Counted from the stretch's first letter, positions 15,724 to 23,407 are shown. The stretch: DNA of 35,426 nucleotides from Cacconaster sp045641345 (GCA_045641345.1 JAZUGR010000009.1:1-35426), one strand, 5' to 3'. The notes: generated by a model not told the origin, from the letters alone. A program made the numbers and translations.

Positions 15724-17877
15724 CTAAAAAGTGAAGTTTACCCTTATGAAGAAGTTCCTACCCGGCTCGCAGCGGATGTTGCCGCGGTTGGTCGAGAGGA
15801 AGTTGGTGTAGTCGGCATTGGTGATGTTCTCGATTCCTCCGAAAATCTGCAGCGCGCATCGGCCGAAACTGAATATCTTGGAATTTATCGAATAATCGAG
15901 CCGGCACCACGCTTCGGTGGGGGTTTCCCCTTCGGCTATCTGATTGGCCGTCCTGGCTCCGGCTGCGGCGAGTTCAAGGCTGGTTCCCAGTATCCTGTAA
16001 TTGTTGTATGCTATCCCGATACGGCCGTTCGCCGGCGGTATGAGGGGGAGCCAGGCGTATTCCTTCGAGGTTTCCATACCGATGGTCCATGCTCCGGAGG
16101 CATAGACTTTGAGCTGCGGCAGGATGGAGTACGAAACGTCGAAGTCGAATCCGTAGAGCAGGGCGCGGCTGGCATTGTCGAGAACCAGTGTGTCGTTGAC
16201 GCTGGAAGGGTCGGCGTTGACCTTGCGCTCCACAATCATATCGTTGATTCTGTTTACGAAGACCGATATGTCGAATTTCAACTTCTCGCCGTGGAACCTT
16301 GCCCCGAGATCGGCGCCTATTCCGTTTTCGGACTTCAGGTCAGGGTTGCCGAAATGTATCTTGTTCCCGCTCAGGTCGATGAACTTGAACATCTCTTCGA
16401 ATGCCGGGCTGCGGTACGACCGCGACAGGTTGAGCGTCAGGTCGAACTTCTGCGTGGCCTTGAAGAGAAGCCCGGCATTGCCGCTCCACGAAGGGTCGGT
16501 CCGGCGCCCTGCCTCGAAAATGACTCTCTTGCCGTCGGGATTGTAGTTGATCTGCCCCGTGGTGAGGTTTTCGACGTAATTCACGTTGAAGCACTCCTGA
16601 TTCGTTACTGAATTGACGTCGATGCGTCCTCCGAAAGTGAGGATCATCCTTTCGTCGAGGAATTTCATCTCATCCTGCGCATAGATGCCTGCGGAGACGT
16701 AGGAGGCTGTCGGAAGAGGGGTTTCGCTGCGTATCAGCTGCGCTTTCAGCGCTCCGGCCGCATACTGGTCTATATATTTCTTGCGGTCGCTCGAATTGTT
16801 GCGCCTCCAGAATTCGGCTCCCGCCACAAGGGTGTGGGATGGAGAGAAATTCCAGGTCGCCTCGCCGCTTCCCCCGAAGGTGTTGTTCAGAGCGTATGGG
16901 GTGACTTTCACCGGCATGGCGCCCGTTTCGGGTTTCGGTGCATTGGGAAGCATCTCCACGTTGCGCAGTATGCTCTGGTAGAATCCCTTGAACCGGAGTG
17001 AGGAGAGCGTACGGGTGAGGTCCGTCATCTCATATTCCACACTCAGGAGGGTCCTTCCTATCTGCTTGTATTTTGCCGTGGCGGCGGGGGAGAAGGCGGC
17101 TCCGCCCGGTATTCCCACGTCGAATGAGAAATTGCGCTGGAACCTGAGTTTCAGCGTGTGCCTGTCACCCGGGCGGAATCCCGCCGACAGCCCGACGTTG
17201 GTGGTGGTATAACCGCTGCCCGTGAGAATCCCCTCCGGTGTCATTATGTCGTTTGCGTGCCCGTAGGAGCCGTTGGCCTTGACGAACCACTTCTGCCCAC
17301 CGCCGTAGAGCGACACATACTCGCCGTGGCCGCAGTTGACCGACGAGAAATTGGCCGAGGCGCTGCCGTGGAAATACGGGGCCCCGGAAAAATATCCGTC
17401 CTTGCTCACTACGTTGATTATGCCGCCGATGGCCCTGCTGCCGTAAATCGACGACTGCGCCCCCTTTATCACCTCCACGTGGTCGATGTCGTTCACGTCG
17501 ATCATGCTGAGCGATGCCGTCAGGTCGGTGGCGGTTTCGATACGGTTGCGGTCGATGAGGGTGACGAGTCTGTTCTCGCTCATACCCCTTACGTTGATGC
17601 TGGTGGCCCATACCCCGTCGCCCCCTTTGCTCAGGCCGGGTTCGGACTTCAATACGTCGGAGATTGTGGGCGAAGAGTGCTGCTTGGCCGAAAGCGAGCC
17701 CACGACATTGACGCTGGCAGGGATGTCATCCACACTGCGCTCGATTTTCAGAGACGTAACCACCGCCTCCTCAATGGAGAGAGTGTCATTGAGAGTTTGA
17801 TTTTCCTGGCCCGATGCGGCTTGCGCGCCCAGCAGGAAAAGGATTGCAAAGAGTGCAAATGCTTTCTCAGTTTTCAT
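15724..17877 (-). CDS. TonB-dependent outer-membrane receptor
   Basis: This 717-residue outer-membrane transporter takes up a scarce ligand using TonB energy. It has a signal peptide ending near ASGQ (residue 24) and a TonB-box-like segment about 32-42 (TLSIEEAVVTSL). The plug domain covers about 43-165, with DIPASVNVV, SINVRGMSENRLVTLIDR, VEVIKGAQSSIYGSRAIGG and INVVSKDG. A 22-strand-type barrel follows, ending FFIRVNFTF with C-terminal Phe. It lacks the N-terminal carboxypeptidase-like domain of SusC proteins, so it resembles siderophore, heme or vitamin receptors more than glycan transporters. It lies between the TM1266-like gene (11-base overlap) and the binding-protein gene (3-base gap). 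Confidence 0.94.
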   Translation of the reverse strand: MKTEKAFALFAILFLLGAQAASGQENQTLNDTLSIEEAVVTSLKIERSVDDIPASVNVVGSLSAKQHSSPTISDVLKSEPGLSKGGDGVWATSINVRGMSENRLVTLIDRNRIETATDLTASLSMIDVNDIDHVEVIKGAQSSIYGSRAIGGIINVVSKDGYFSGAPYFHGSASANFSSVNCGHGEYVSLYGGGQKWFVKANGSYGHANDIMTPEGILTGSGYTTTNVGLSAGFRPGDRHTLKLRFQRNFSFDVGIPGGAAFSPAATAKYKQIGRTLLSVEYEMTDLTRTLSSLRFKGFYQSILRNVEMLPNAPKPETGAMPVKVTPYALNNTFGGSGEATWNFSPSHTLVAGAEFWRRNNSSDRKKYIDQYAAGALKAQLIRSETPLPTASYVSAGIYAQDEMKFLDERMILTFGGRIDVNSVTNQECFNVNYVENLTTGQINYNPDGKRVIFEAGRRTDPSWSGNAGLLFKATQKFDLTLNLSRSYRSPAFEEMFKFIDLSGNKIHFGNPDLKSENGIGADLGARFHGEKLKFDISVFVNRINDMIVERKVNADPSSVNDTLVLDNASRALLYGFDFDVSYSILPQLKVYASGAWTIGMETSKEYAWLPLIPPANGRIGIAYNNYRILGTSLELAAAGARTANQIAEGETPTEAWCRLDYSINSKIFSFGRCALQIFGGIENITNADYTNFLSTNRGNIRCEPGRNFFIRVNFTF

Positions 17878-18124
17878 CTGTCCTTGGTTTTAACAGCGCC
17901 GACTTGACCTCGATTCCGCTCAGACGGCCAAGCTGGCCGGTCAGGGCTCCGATCTCGTCGGTGGTGCCTTCAAGGATAAGGGAGATGATACTGTTGTTGT
18001 TCTGCTTGGGGAAGCCCATACGGCACACTATTATGTGCGCGTGCCTCGAAAGGACGGCGTTGAGCTGAGGGGCTACCTCCCTGTTTTCGATGTAGATGAT
18101 TGCTGTACCTGTTCTCTTTTCCAT
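17867..18124 (-). CDS. TM1266-type ACT-like protein (putative iron-only hydrogenase system regulator family)
   Basis: This 85-residue cytoplasmic protein resembles the TM1266 family. Landmarks are MEKRTGTAIIYIENRE at the start, IIVCRMGFP in the middle and SLILEGTTDEIGALTGQLGR toward the end, a NikR/ACT-like ferredoxin fold. Family members often occur near [FeFe]-hydrogenase maturation genes and are called putative regulators on that basis; no DNA-binding domain is visible here. The frame is open to 18172, but the family N-terminus and a strong GGAGGA site at 18131-18136 set the start at 18124. It is the first gene of the receptor/ABC operon. No hydrogenase or maturation gene is present in the window. 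Confidence 0.85.
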   Translation of the reverse strand: MEKRTGTAIIYIENREVAPQLNAVLSRHAHIIVCRMGFPKQNNNSIISLILEGTTDEIGALTGQLGRLSGIEVKSALLKPRTDEN

Positions 18125-18130
18125 CAGTTT

Positions 18131-18136
18131 TCCTCC
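18131..18136 (-). promoter_or_regulatory. Strong Shine-Dalgarno site deciding the TM1266-like start
   Basis: The minus strand reads GGAGGA, 6 bases before the ATG at 18124-18122. Such a full match is unusual beside the weak leaders elsewhere in this window, and it excludes the longer reading from 18172. Confidence 0.7.
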
Positions 18137-18169
18137 GGATCGGATTGTGGCTTGCACCTCCGTCGACCC

Positions 18170-18222
18170 CAACCGGGCTGGAAGTCCGGTCTCGATCTCA
18201 GTGCCGGTGCGGCGCCCGGTTG
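18170..18222 (-). promoter_or_regulatory. Long inverted repeat in the leader of the receptor/ABC operon
   Basis: Perfect 9-base arms (CAACCGGGC and GCCCGGTTG on the minus-strand transcript, at 18222-18214 and 18178-18170) enclose 35 bases. The enclosed stretch can itself form a GCCG-CAC-CGGC hairpin and holds CTGAGAT. The element lies between the -7 box and the TM1266-like start, so it would be in the 5-prime leader. A regulatory RNA fold is possible but no known riboswitch class fits well. There is no U-tract after the stem, so it is not a simple terminator. Confidence 0.45.
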
Positions 18223-18234
18223 ATATCTTTCGGG

Positions 18235-18242
18235 CAAAGATA
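18235..18242 (-). promoter_or_regulatory. Bacteroidetes -7 box for the receptor/ABC operon
   Basis: The minus strand reads TATCTTTG followed by C, a full TAnnTTTG match 110 bases before the TM1266-like start. A TTTG at 18257-18260 is upstream but only 14 bases away, shorter than the usual spacing. The resulting leader of about 100 bases is the longest in the window. Confidence 0.55.
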
Positions 18243-18250
18243 GTGTTTTT

Positions 18251-19192
18251 TCAGGACAAATCGTTCAGCGTGGAGGCGATATTGGCGGCAATGCCTTCGA
18301 CAAGGCGCTCTATGGCCTCCCGGCTGGCCCACGCTATATGGGGTGTGAACCTGAGCCTTTCGGGGTGTGCCGTGTGCAGCAGGGGACTGTCCTCTGGCAA
18401 CGGCTCCGAGGTGAATACGTCGAGCGCGGCTCCGGCAACCGTCCCGTCGCTGATGGCATCGGCAAGGGCTTTTTCGCTGACGATGCCTCCCCGGGCCATG
18501 TTCACGATGATTGCCCCCGGCTTCATCCTGCGGAGCTGTGGAGTGTCTATCAGGTTGGAGGTCCTTTCGTTGAGAGGGGCGTGGATTGTCACCACGTCAC
18601 TTTGTGAAAGCAGGGTGTCGAGGTCGACGCTCGGGTAGTCCTTGCAGTGTGAAGTGCCCGATGTGGAGAAATATATTACGTTCATACCGAAGGCCTTGGC
18701 AACCCAGGCTACCTTCTGTCCGATTGCTCCCATCCCTATCACCCCGAGGGTCTTGCCGGCAAGTTCCATGTACGGCGCCGAAACGTCGGTGAACAGGCCG
18801 CTGCGGGAGTACGAAAGGTTTTTGACACCGGCATCGAACCGCACGGAATCGCATATCAGGTTGAGGATGTGGGCGAAGGTTATCTGGACCACCGAATCGG
18901 TGGAGTATCCTGCCACGTTCAGGACCTTTATTCCGCGCAAGGCGGCTGCGTCAAGGTCGATGTTGTTCACTCCGGTGGCCGCTTCGCAGATGAGCTTGAG
19001 GCTGCTTCCGGCAGCGTCCATCAGCTGTGAGGTGACCTTTACTTTGTTGACAATCAGGATATCGGTTCCCTTTACCCGGGCAAGCGCCTCCTGCGGCGTC
19101 GATGTAGGGTATGTGGTGAGGGTCCCGTATTGGCGGATGCTCTCGAGCGAAGCGTCGCCCAGTGTTGCGGCATCGAGGAATACTATTTTCAT
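18251..19192 (-). CDS. D-2-hydroxyacid dehydrogenase (NAD(P)-dependent)
   Basis: This 313-residue cytoplasmic oxidoreductase interconverts a 2-keto acid and a D-2-hydroxy acid. The Rossmann motif GMGAIG is at 153-158. The catalytic residues are visible as R234 (NMARGG), E263 (SEPLP) and H285 (TPHIAWAS), and the substrate-loop segment CEAATGVNNID precedes them. The residue after the second Rossmann strand is serine (VIYFSTSG, about 172-179) where NAD-specific members usually have aspartate, which could favour NADP. Members include glycerate/hydroxypyruvate and lactate dehydrogenases; the substrate is not resolved. It lies 12 bases after the deaminase-like/PIG-L gene and is probably the third gene of the GH20 operon. 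Confidence 0.9.
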   Translation of the reverse strand: MKIVFLDAATLGDASLESIRQYGTLTTYPTSTPQEALARVKGTDILIVNKVKVTSQLMDAAGSSLKLICEAATGVNNIDLDAAALRGIKVLNVAGYSTDSVVQITFAHILNLICDSVRFDAGVKNLSYSRSGLFTDVSAPYMELAGKTLGVIGMGAIGQKVAWVAKAFGMNVIYFSTSGTSHCKDYPSVDLDTLLSQSDVVTIHAPLNERTSNLIDTPQLRRMKPGAIIVNMARGGIVSEKALADAISDGTVAGAALDVFTSEPLPEDSPLLHTAHPERLRFTPHIAWASREAIERLVEGIAANIASTLNDLS

Positions 19193-19204
19193 AATGGATT
19201 TCCG

Positions 19205-21094
19205 TTACAGTTTCACGAACACTTCCATTGCCTGATATTCGGCGAGTCCGAGGTGGTCGAATATCTCGGCGGTATGGTGCGTGCGCTCCTCGGCTCTCTG
19301 CCAGAACTCGCGCGAGTCGTCGCCCGGGAAAGGCACGATGTCTTTCTGCGAGAGATGATGGTAGATTGCATGGCGTTTCTCTATCACCTCGTCGGGGCTC
19401 AGGGGGACCGACATATCAACCTTGTCGAGATCCCACTCCATCCAGGCGCCACGGTAAAGCCATATCGTGCACTGTTCGACCATCGATTTGCTCTCCGGCG
19501 ATTCAAGGGAGAGCTGCGAAAGGGCCTCGAGGGCTGCTTCGGTGCATATTCGGTGTGTGCCGTGAGGGTCGGCAAGGTCGCCGGCCATATATATCTGGGT
19601 GGGTTTTATCTCGCGTATCAGATTCTTGATGATGTCGATATCGGCCTGCGTGCACGGATTCTTGGCCTCCTTGCCGGTTTCGTAGAAGGGGAGGTTGAGG
19701 AAGTGCACGTGCGACATTTCGAGCCCGAACGAGCGGCATGCGCCGCGGGCTTCGCTGCGGCGTATCGCCGCCTTGATGTCGAGCAGCTCCCTCGGCTCGG
19801 CCTCGCCAGGCTTCTTGCTCTTGATGAGGTATTCGACGTCGTCGCGGCGGTCCTTGAACCCCATCTGCGCCGCTGCGTCGAAGTGTTGTATCACCACGTC
19901 GTCGAGCACGGCTGCGTTGCCCGAAGTTTCGTAGGCGACGTGCACGTTGTGGCCGTGGTGGGTGAGGCGGATGAGCGTGCCGCCCATCGAAATTATGTCG
20001 TCATCGGGATGTGGCGAGAATACGAGCACCGTCTGCACGGCATCGTATCCTCCGGGACGCCCCGTTATGGTGTCCTGCAAATCCTGGAATATCCTTACGT
20101 TCAGACGGTCGTACGGGCCGTGAACCTCCACCAGCTCTTCGAGCGAGTTCTCTATGTAGTCCTGGTACGACAGCTTGAGTATGGGCTTGCGCAGCTTGCG
20201 GCAAAGCCAGAGCACCGCCTTGCGGCGGAATTTGGGAGTCCACCGGCAGGGCCCTATGAGCCAGGGCGACTGGAATCTGGTGAGTTCGCTTCCGGCCGGG
20301 GTGTCGATGAACATCTGCACGTTGGCGTGGTTCTGGAACAGCGATGCCGGGCAGGAAGCGTCGGAGGACTCCTCCACGATGCGCTTTACGATGGATGCCT
20401 TGTAGTCGCCCCAGGCCATAAGTATGATGCGCCTGGCGCTCATTATCGTGCTCAGACCCATCGTGAGGGCTGTCTTGGGAGTCACGCTGAGGTCTCCGTT
20501 GAAATTGCGGGACTGCGCCTTGCGGCTCTTGTAGGGAAGCATCACCATACGGGTGCGGCTGTGCGGGCTGGAACCGACGTCGTTGAAGCCTATCTGGCCG
20601 TCGGAGCCGAATCCCATCACTATGAGGTCCATTCCGCGCGAAATCTCGTCGAACCGTGCGCAGTAGGCGGAGATCTCATCGGGGCCGATGGTTCCGTCGG
20701 GCACGTGCACGTTCTCCTTTCGGATATCGACGTGGTCGAGCAGCTCGGAGTGGATACGGTAGTTGCGGCTCTGTTTCTGGTCGCTGCTTGCCGGATAATA
20801 TTCGTCGATAGAGAACACGGCCACGTCGCGGAAGGAGACTTCGCCCTTGCGGCACTTCTCGCTCAGGATGGCGTAGAGCTGTATGGGCGTGTTGCCGGTG
20901 GTCAGCCCGAGCTTGAACGTCTTCCCTTCCGGCGAGGAATTTATGGCCCCTATGATTATGTCGGCCACTTTTTCGCTGGCCGTCAGAGGGTCCTCATACA
21001 CTTCCGTGGGTATCTTTTCGTAAACGTGGATTATCTCGTGCGACAATCCGCTTTCAATCAGGCCGCCGTCCTGCGGCAGAGCAAAGTGGTTCAT
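19205..21094 (-). CDS. Glucosamine-6-phosphate deaminase-like domain fused to a PIG-L (LmbE-type) deacetylase domain
   Basis: The 629-residue product joins a NagB-like domain (about 30-330) to a PIG-L deacetylase-like domain (about 353-620). Related fusions of this size occur in Bacteroidetes and are usually annotated nagB. The first domain keeps LGLTTGNTPIQLY (phosphate loop) and SIDEYYPAS (D97), but the catalytic motif normally written DGHIxFNEP reads DGQIGFNDVG. The acid-base His is Gln167 (codon CAG at 20596-20594) and the Glu is Asp172. The second domain has the zinc motif SPHPDDD (H362, D364, D365) and DPHGTHR (H511, H514). Deaminase activity is therefore uncertain, while the deacetylase site looks intact. 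It lies 25 bases after the GH20 gene. Confidence 0.88.
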   Translation of the reverse strand: MNHFALPQDGGLIESGLSHEIIHVYEKIPTEVYEDPLTASEKVADIIIGAINSSPEGKTFKLGLTTGNTPIQLYAILSEKCRKGEVSFRDVAVFSIDEYYPASSDQKQSRNYRIHSELLDHVDIRKENVHVPDGTIGPDEISAYCARFDEISRGMDLIVMGFGSDGQIGFNDVGSSPHSRTRMVMLPYKSRKAQSRNFNGDLSVTPKTALTMGLSTIMSARRIILMAWGDYKASIVKRIVEESSDASCPASLFQNHANVQMFIDTPAGSELTRFQSPWLIGPCRWTPKFRRKAVLWLCRKLRKPILKLSYQDYIENSLEELVEVHGPYDRLNVRIFQDLQDTITGRPGGYDAVQTVLVFSPHPDDDIISMGGTLIRLTHHGHNVHVAYETSGNAAVLDDVVIQHFDAAAQMGFKDRRDDVEYLIKSKKPGEAEPRELLDIKAAIRRSEARGACRSFGLEMSHVHFLNLPFYETGKEAKNPCTQADIDIIKNLIREIKPTQIYMAGDLADPHGTHRICTEAALEALSQLSLESPESKSMVEQCTIWLYRGAWMEWDLDKVDMSVPLSPDEVIEKRHAIYHHLSQKDIVPFPGDDSREFWQRAEERTHHTAEIFDHLGLAEYQAMEVFVKL

Positions 21095-21119
21095 ATGCTG
21101 ATGTAAGGTTTCTGTTCCG

Positions 21120-22589
21120 TTATTCTACCGGAGGTATCCGGAATGCGTAGTCGGCATAGTTGTATCCCTCTTCCACGTAAATGGGTATCAGGGCTGCGCG
21201 GCAACGCTCCACAAAGGTGTCGTAGTCGGTGCGGCGGGAGCTGCTCCACGCTACTTCCGCCATCGCGGCAAGCCTCGGCAGTACCATATGCTGCACGTGG
21301 CTGAGCGATGCCATATGCTCGCACCAAGTGTTGGCCTGTATGCCGCGTATGTGCTTCGACTGGCTTTCGTCGAGCCCTTCGAAGGGATTGAAGGAGTAGC
21401 ACTTGCGCAACGGGAGGTAAGTCGGATATACGGTCCCTTCGGGTTCGTATTTGAGTGGCTCCGAAGTCTGGTAGTAGTCGAGGTAGAAGTATGTGTAGGG
21501 CGCCATTATCGCGTCGTTGCCGAGCTTTGCGGCATTGATTCCGCCCTGCTGCCCTTGCCACGACATCACGGTGGCCGTGGGAGTCACCCCGCCTTCGAGG
21601 ATTTCGTCCCATCCTATTATGCGGCGCCCCTTGGAGTTGAGGTGCTTCTCGATGCGGCGCACCAGATAGCTCTGCAGCAGGGCTTCGGACGAGAGCCCCT
21701 CCTCCTGCATCCTTTTCCGGCACAGGGGACATTCGTGCCACCTCGTCCTCGGGGCTTCGTCGCCGCCTATGTGGATGTACTCGCTCGGGAAGATTCCGCA
21801 TATCTCGTCGAGCACCGTTTCAAGGAATTCGAACGTTTCCTCCTTGCCGGCGCAGAAGATGTCGTCGAAGATGCCCCATTCTTCCGTTACCTTGTAGCCC
21901 TCGCCGCGGCAGCCGAGGCCGGGATAGGAGGCGAGCGCCGCCAGGGCGTGCCCGGGCATCTCTATTTCGGGGATTACCGTCATATGGCGCTCGGCGGCAT
22001 AGGCCACGATTTCGCGCATCTCATCCTGCGTGTAGAATCCGCCGTAATTGTCTTCGCCCCGGAAGGCCCCTACCTCGGTGAGGAGGGGATATGCCTTTAT
22101 TTCGGCCCTCCAGCCCTGATCGTCGGTCAGATGCCAGTGGAATACGTTTATCTTGTGCAGGTTGGCCATATCGATGAACGCCTTCACTTCGTCGATTGTG
22201 AAGAAGTGGCGGCAGCAGTCGAAGTGCGCTCCGCGGTATGCGAATTCGGGCTTGTCCTTTATCAGCAGCCCCGGGATGGAGTCGGTCGACTGTGCCATTA
22301 CCTGGCGAAGAGTCTGTTCAGCCCACCAGAGCCCCGCATCCGATCCTGCCGTTATCGTGAGGTTTGAGCCCGTGGAGTCGAAGATGTACTCTTCGACATC
22401 GAGTGTGGTGTCGATCACGCATTCGGTCAGGGGACGCCCCGTCGCCGGGTCGATTGCCACCCCGCTGCCTGAGTATTCCAGCGATACCGGCTGGGGTACT
22501 ATGGCTATGCCTTCGTAGGGCTTTACCGCGCCGCGGTTGCAGGATAATGCCGCAAGTGCGGCTGCGATGATTGCGAGTGTCTTTTTCAT
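21120..22589 (-). CDS. GH20 beta-N-acetylhexosaminidase lipoprotein
   Basis: This 489-residue predicted lipoprotein removes terminal beta-linked GlcNAc or GalNAc from glycans by substrate-assisted catalysis. It has a lipobox (LAALSC, Cys17), an N-terminal GH20b-like domain (about 25-112), and a TIM barrel opening with YRGAHFDCCRHFFTIDEVKA. HWHLTDDQGWR follows, and the catalytic pair D277-E278 is in HIGGDEAP (273-280). The downstream segments VMSWQGQQGG and IQANTWCEHM shape the N-acetyl pocket region. The frame extends to 22667, but the signal peptide sets the start at 22589. It leads a minus-strand operon and is divergent from the CBM9-like gene. Confidence 0.95.
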   Translation of the reverse strand: MKKTLAIIAAALAALSCNRGAVKPYEGIAIVPQPVSLEYSGSGVAIDPATGRPLTECVIDTTLDVEEYIFDSTGSNLTITAGSDAGLWWAEQTLRQVMAQSTDSIPGLLIKDKPEFAYRGAHFDCCRHFFTIDEVKAFIDMANLHKINVFHWHLTDDQGWRAEIKAYPLLTEVGAFRGEDNYGGFYTQDEMREIVAYAAERHMTVIPEIEMPGHALAALASYPGLGCRGEGYKVTEEWGIFDDIFCAGKEETFEFLETVLDEICGIFPSEYIHIGGDEAPRTRWHECPLCRKRMQEEGLSSEALLQSYLVRRIEKHLNSKGRRIIGWDEILEGGVTPTATVMSWQGQQGGINAAKLGNDAIMAPYTYFYLDYYQTSEPLKYEPEGTVYPTYLPLRKCYSFNPFEGLDESQSKHIRGIQANTWCEHMASLSHVQHMVLPRLAAMAEVAWSSSRRTDYDTFVERCRAALIPIYVEEGYNYADYAFRIPPVE

Positions 22590-22616
22590 TCGGAGTCCTT
22601 TGTAGTATGCTTTATG

Positions 22617-22624
22617 CAAAAGTA
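22617..22624 (-). promoter_or_regulatory. Bacteroidetes -7 box for the GH20 operon
   Basis: The minus strand reads TACTTTTG, matching TAnnTTTG, 27 bases before the GH20 start. It lies in the divergent intergenic region shared with the plus-strand locus. No clear -33 element. Confidence 0.5.
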
Positions 22625-22646
22625 TGGATTTTTTTCGATTCATCCT

Positions 22647-22654
22647 TATCTTTG
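22647..22654 (+). promoter_or_regulatory. Bacteroidetes -7 box for the plus-strand locus
   Basis: The plus strand reads TATCTTTG, a full TAnnTTTG match 15 bases before the suggested TTG start of the CBM9-like gene. The two divergent -7 boxes are only 22 bases apart, so both promoters could be controlled by one bound regulator. Confidence 0.5.
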
Positions 22655-22669
22655 TCGCGGAATTCATTG

Positions 22670-23323
22670 TTGAAGATCGTGTATACGGTACAGTTCAAGA
22701 AAGGGGTTGACCTTTCCGACGAGGCCGCACTTTCGGCATCCTTCGAGTCTGTCGAGGGCAGCGGCGTGTCGTGCTGCAACTGGCCCGAACGGTTCGGCTA
22801 CGCGCCTGAGGTGGAATTCAGGATGTTCCATACCGGAGACTGCCTGGCCGTGCGCTATGACGTGCGCGAAAGATGCACGGCCGCGCTGGTGGATGCTGAT
22901 GGCGGCAGGGTGTGTACCGACTCGTGCGTCGAATTTTTCTTCCAGCCCTCCGGCGGGGACAAATATTATAATCTCGAAGCCAACTGCACGGGACGTATCC
23001 TGTTTGCACGCCGCAGCGGCCGTGAGGATGCTCAGCGCGCCCTGCCGTCATCCCTGAAGGGAATCCTGCGCTTTCCGAGCCTGGGCTCCGTCCCCTTCGC
23101 CGAAAGGCGTGGCGACATCCGGTGGTCGCTTATGCTCGTGATTCCCGCAAAAGCCTACTTCGGGGGCGAGTTCGAATCATTCTCCGGCTTGAATGGGAGG
23201 TTCAACGTATACAAGTGCGGCGACAATCTTTCGATGCCCCACTTCCTGTCGTATGCCCCGGTAGGTACGCCATCGCCCGACTTCCACCGTCCAGAGTTCT
23301 TTACCGGCATAGCGTTCGGGTAA
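22670..23323 (+). CDS. CBM9-like carbohydrate-binding family protein
   Basis: This predicted single-domain protein of about 217 residues resembles the carbohydrate-binding family 9-like (DOMON-related) proteins. The middle carries CTDSCVEFFFQPSGGDKYYN and the end carries FNVYKCGDNLSMPHFLSYAP followed by TPSPDFHRPEFFTGIAFG, the usual closing signature of the group. No signal peptide is visible, so it may be cytoplasmic. The start is uncertain: the open frame reaches back to 22571, but a -7 box at 22647-22654 lies inside that extension. TTG at 22670 (or 22667), or GTG at 22679, are the likely starts. It is the first gene of the plus-strand locus; its ligand is unknown. Confidence 0.8.
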   Translation: MKIVYTVQFKKGVDLSDEAALSASFESVEGSGVSCCNWPERFGYAPEVEFRMFHTGDCLAVRYDVRERCTAALVDADGGRVCTDSCVEFFFQPSGGDKYYNLEANCTGRILFARRSGREDAQRALPSSLKGILRFPSLGSVPFAERRGDIRWSLMLVIPAKAYFGGEFESFSGLNGRFNVYKCGDNLSMPHFLSYAPVGTPSPDFHRPEFFTGIAFG

Positions 23324-23346
23324 TTCTTTCGAATTATTACCGGAAA

Positions 23347-23377
23347 TTGCTTTTTAAATAAAAATTCATTAAGTTTG
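23347..23377 (+). promoter_or_regulatory. Bacteroidetes-type promoter upstream of the epimerase
   Basis: TAAGTTTG at 23370-23377 matches the -7 consensus TAnnTTTG, and TTG at 23347-23349 lies 20 bases upstream as a -33 element. The surrounding 84-base gap is AT-rich, unlike its flanks. This would be a second start point for the epimerase and SusCD genes. Confidence 0.55.
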
Positions 23378-23407
23378 CTGAATTGAGGGAAAGAATAGTG
23401 AAATATC

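Noticed and set aside
18170..18222. Possible TPP riboswitch: the leader holds CTGAGAT next to a hairpin and GC-rich flanking arms.
   Set aside because: The second conserved half (the CTGGATAATGCCAGC-type pyrophosphate helix) is absent, and the adjacent genes are not clearly thiamine genes. I keep only an unclassified inverted repeat.
18170..18222. The same stem as a transcription terminator of the dehydrogenase operon.
   Set aside because: It lies downstream of a promoter box, has a 35-base loop and no T-run after the stem.
19130..21106. A 658-residue open frame on the plus strand opposite the deaminase-like/PIG-L gene.
   Set aside because: It has no recognisable motif and mirrors the codon pattern of the opposite gene, which has clear catalytic motifs; a high-GC shadow frame.
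21288..22367. A 359-residue plus-strand open frame opposite GH20.
   Set aside because: Antisense to a full GH20 with catalytic HIGGDE; no independent evidence.
22571..22669. Upstream ATG at 22571 as the start of the CBM9-like gene.
   Set aside because: It would overlap the divergent GH20 start and both -7 boxes, and the extra residues do not resemble a signal peptide or the family.
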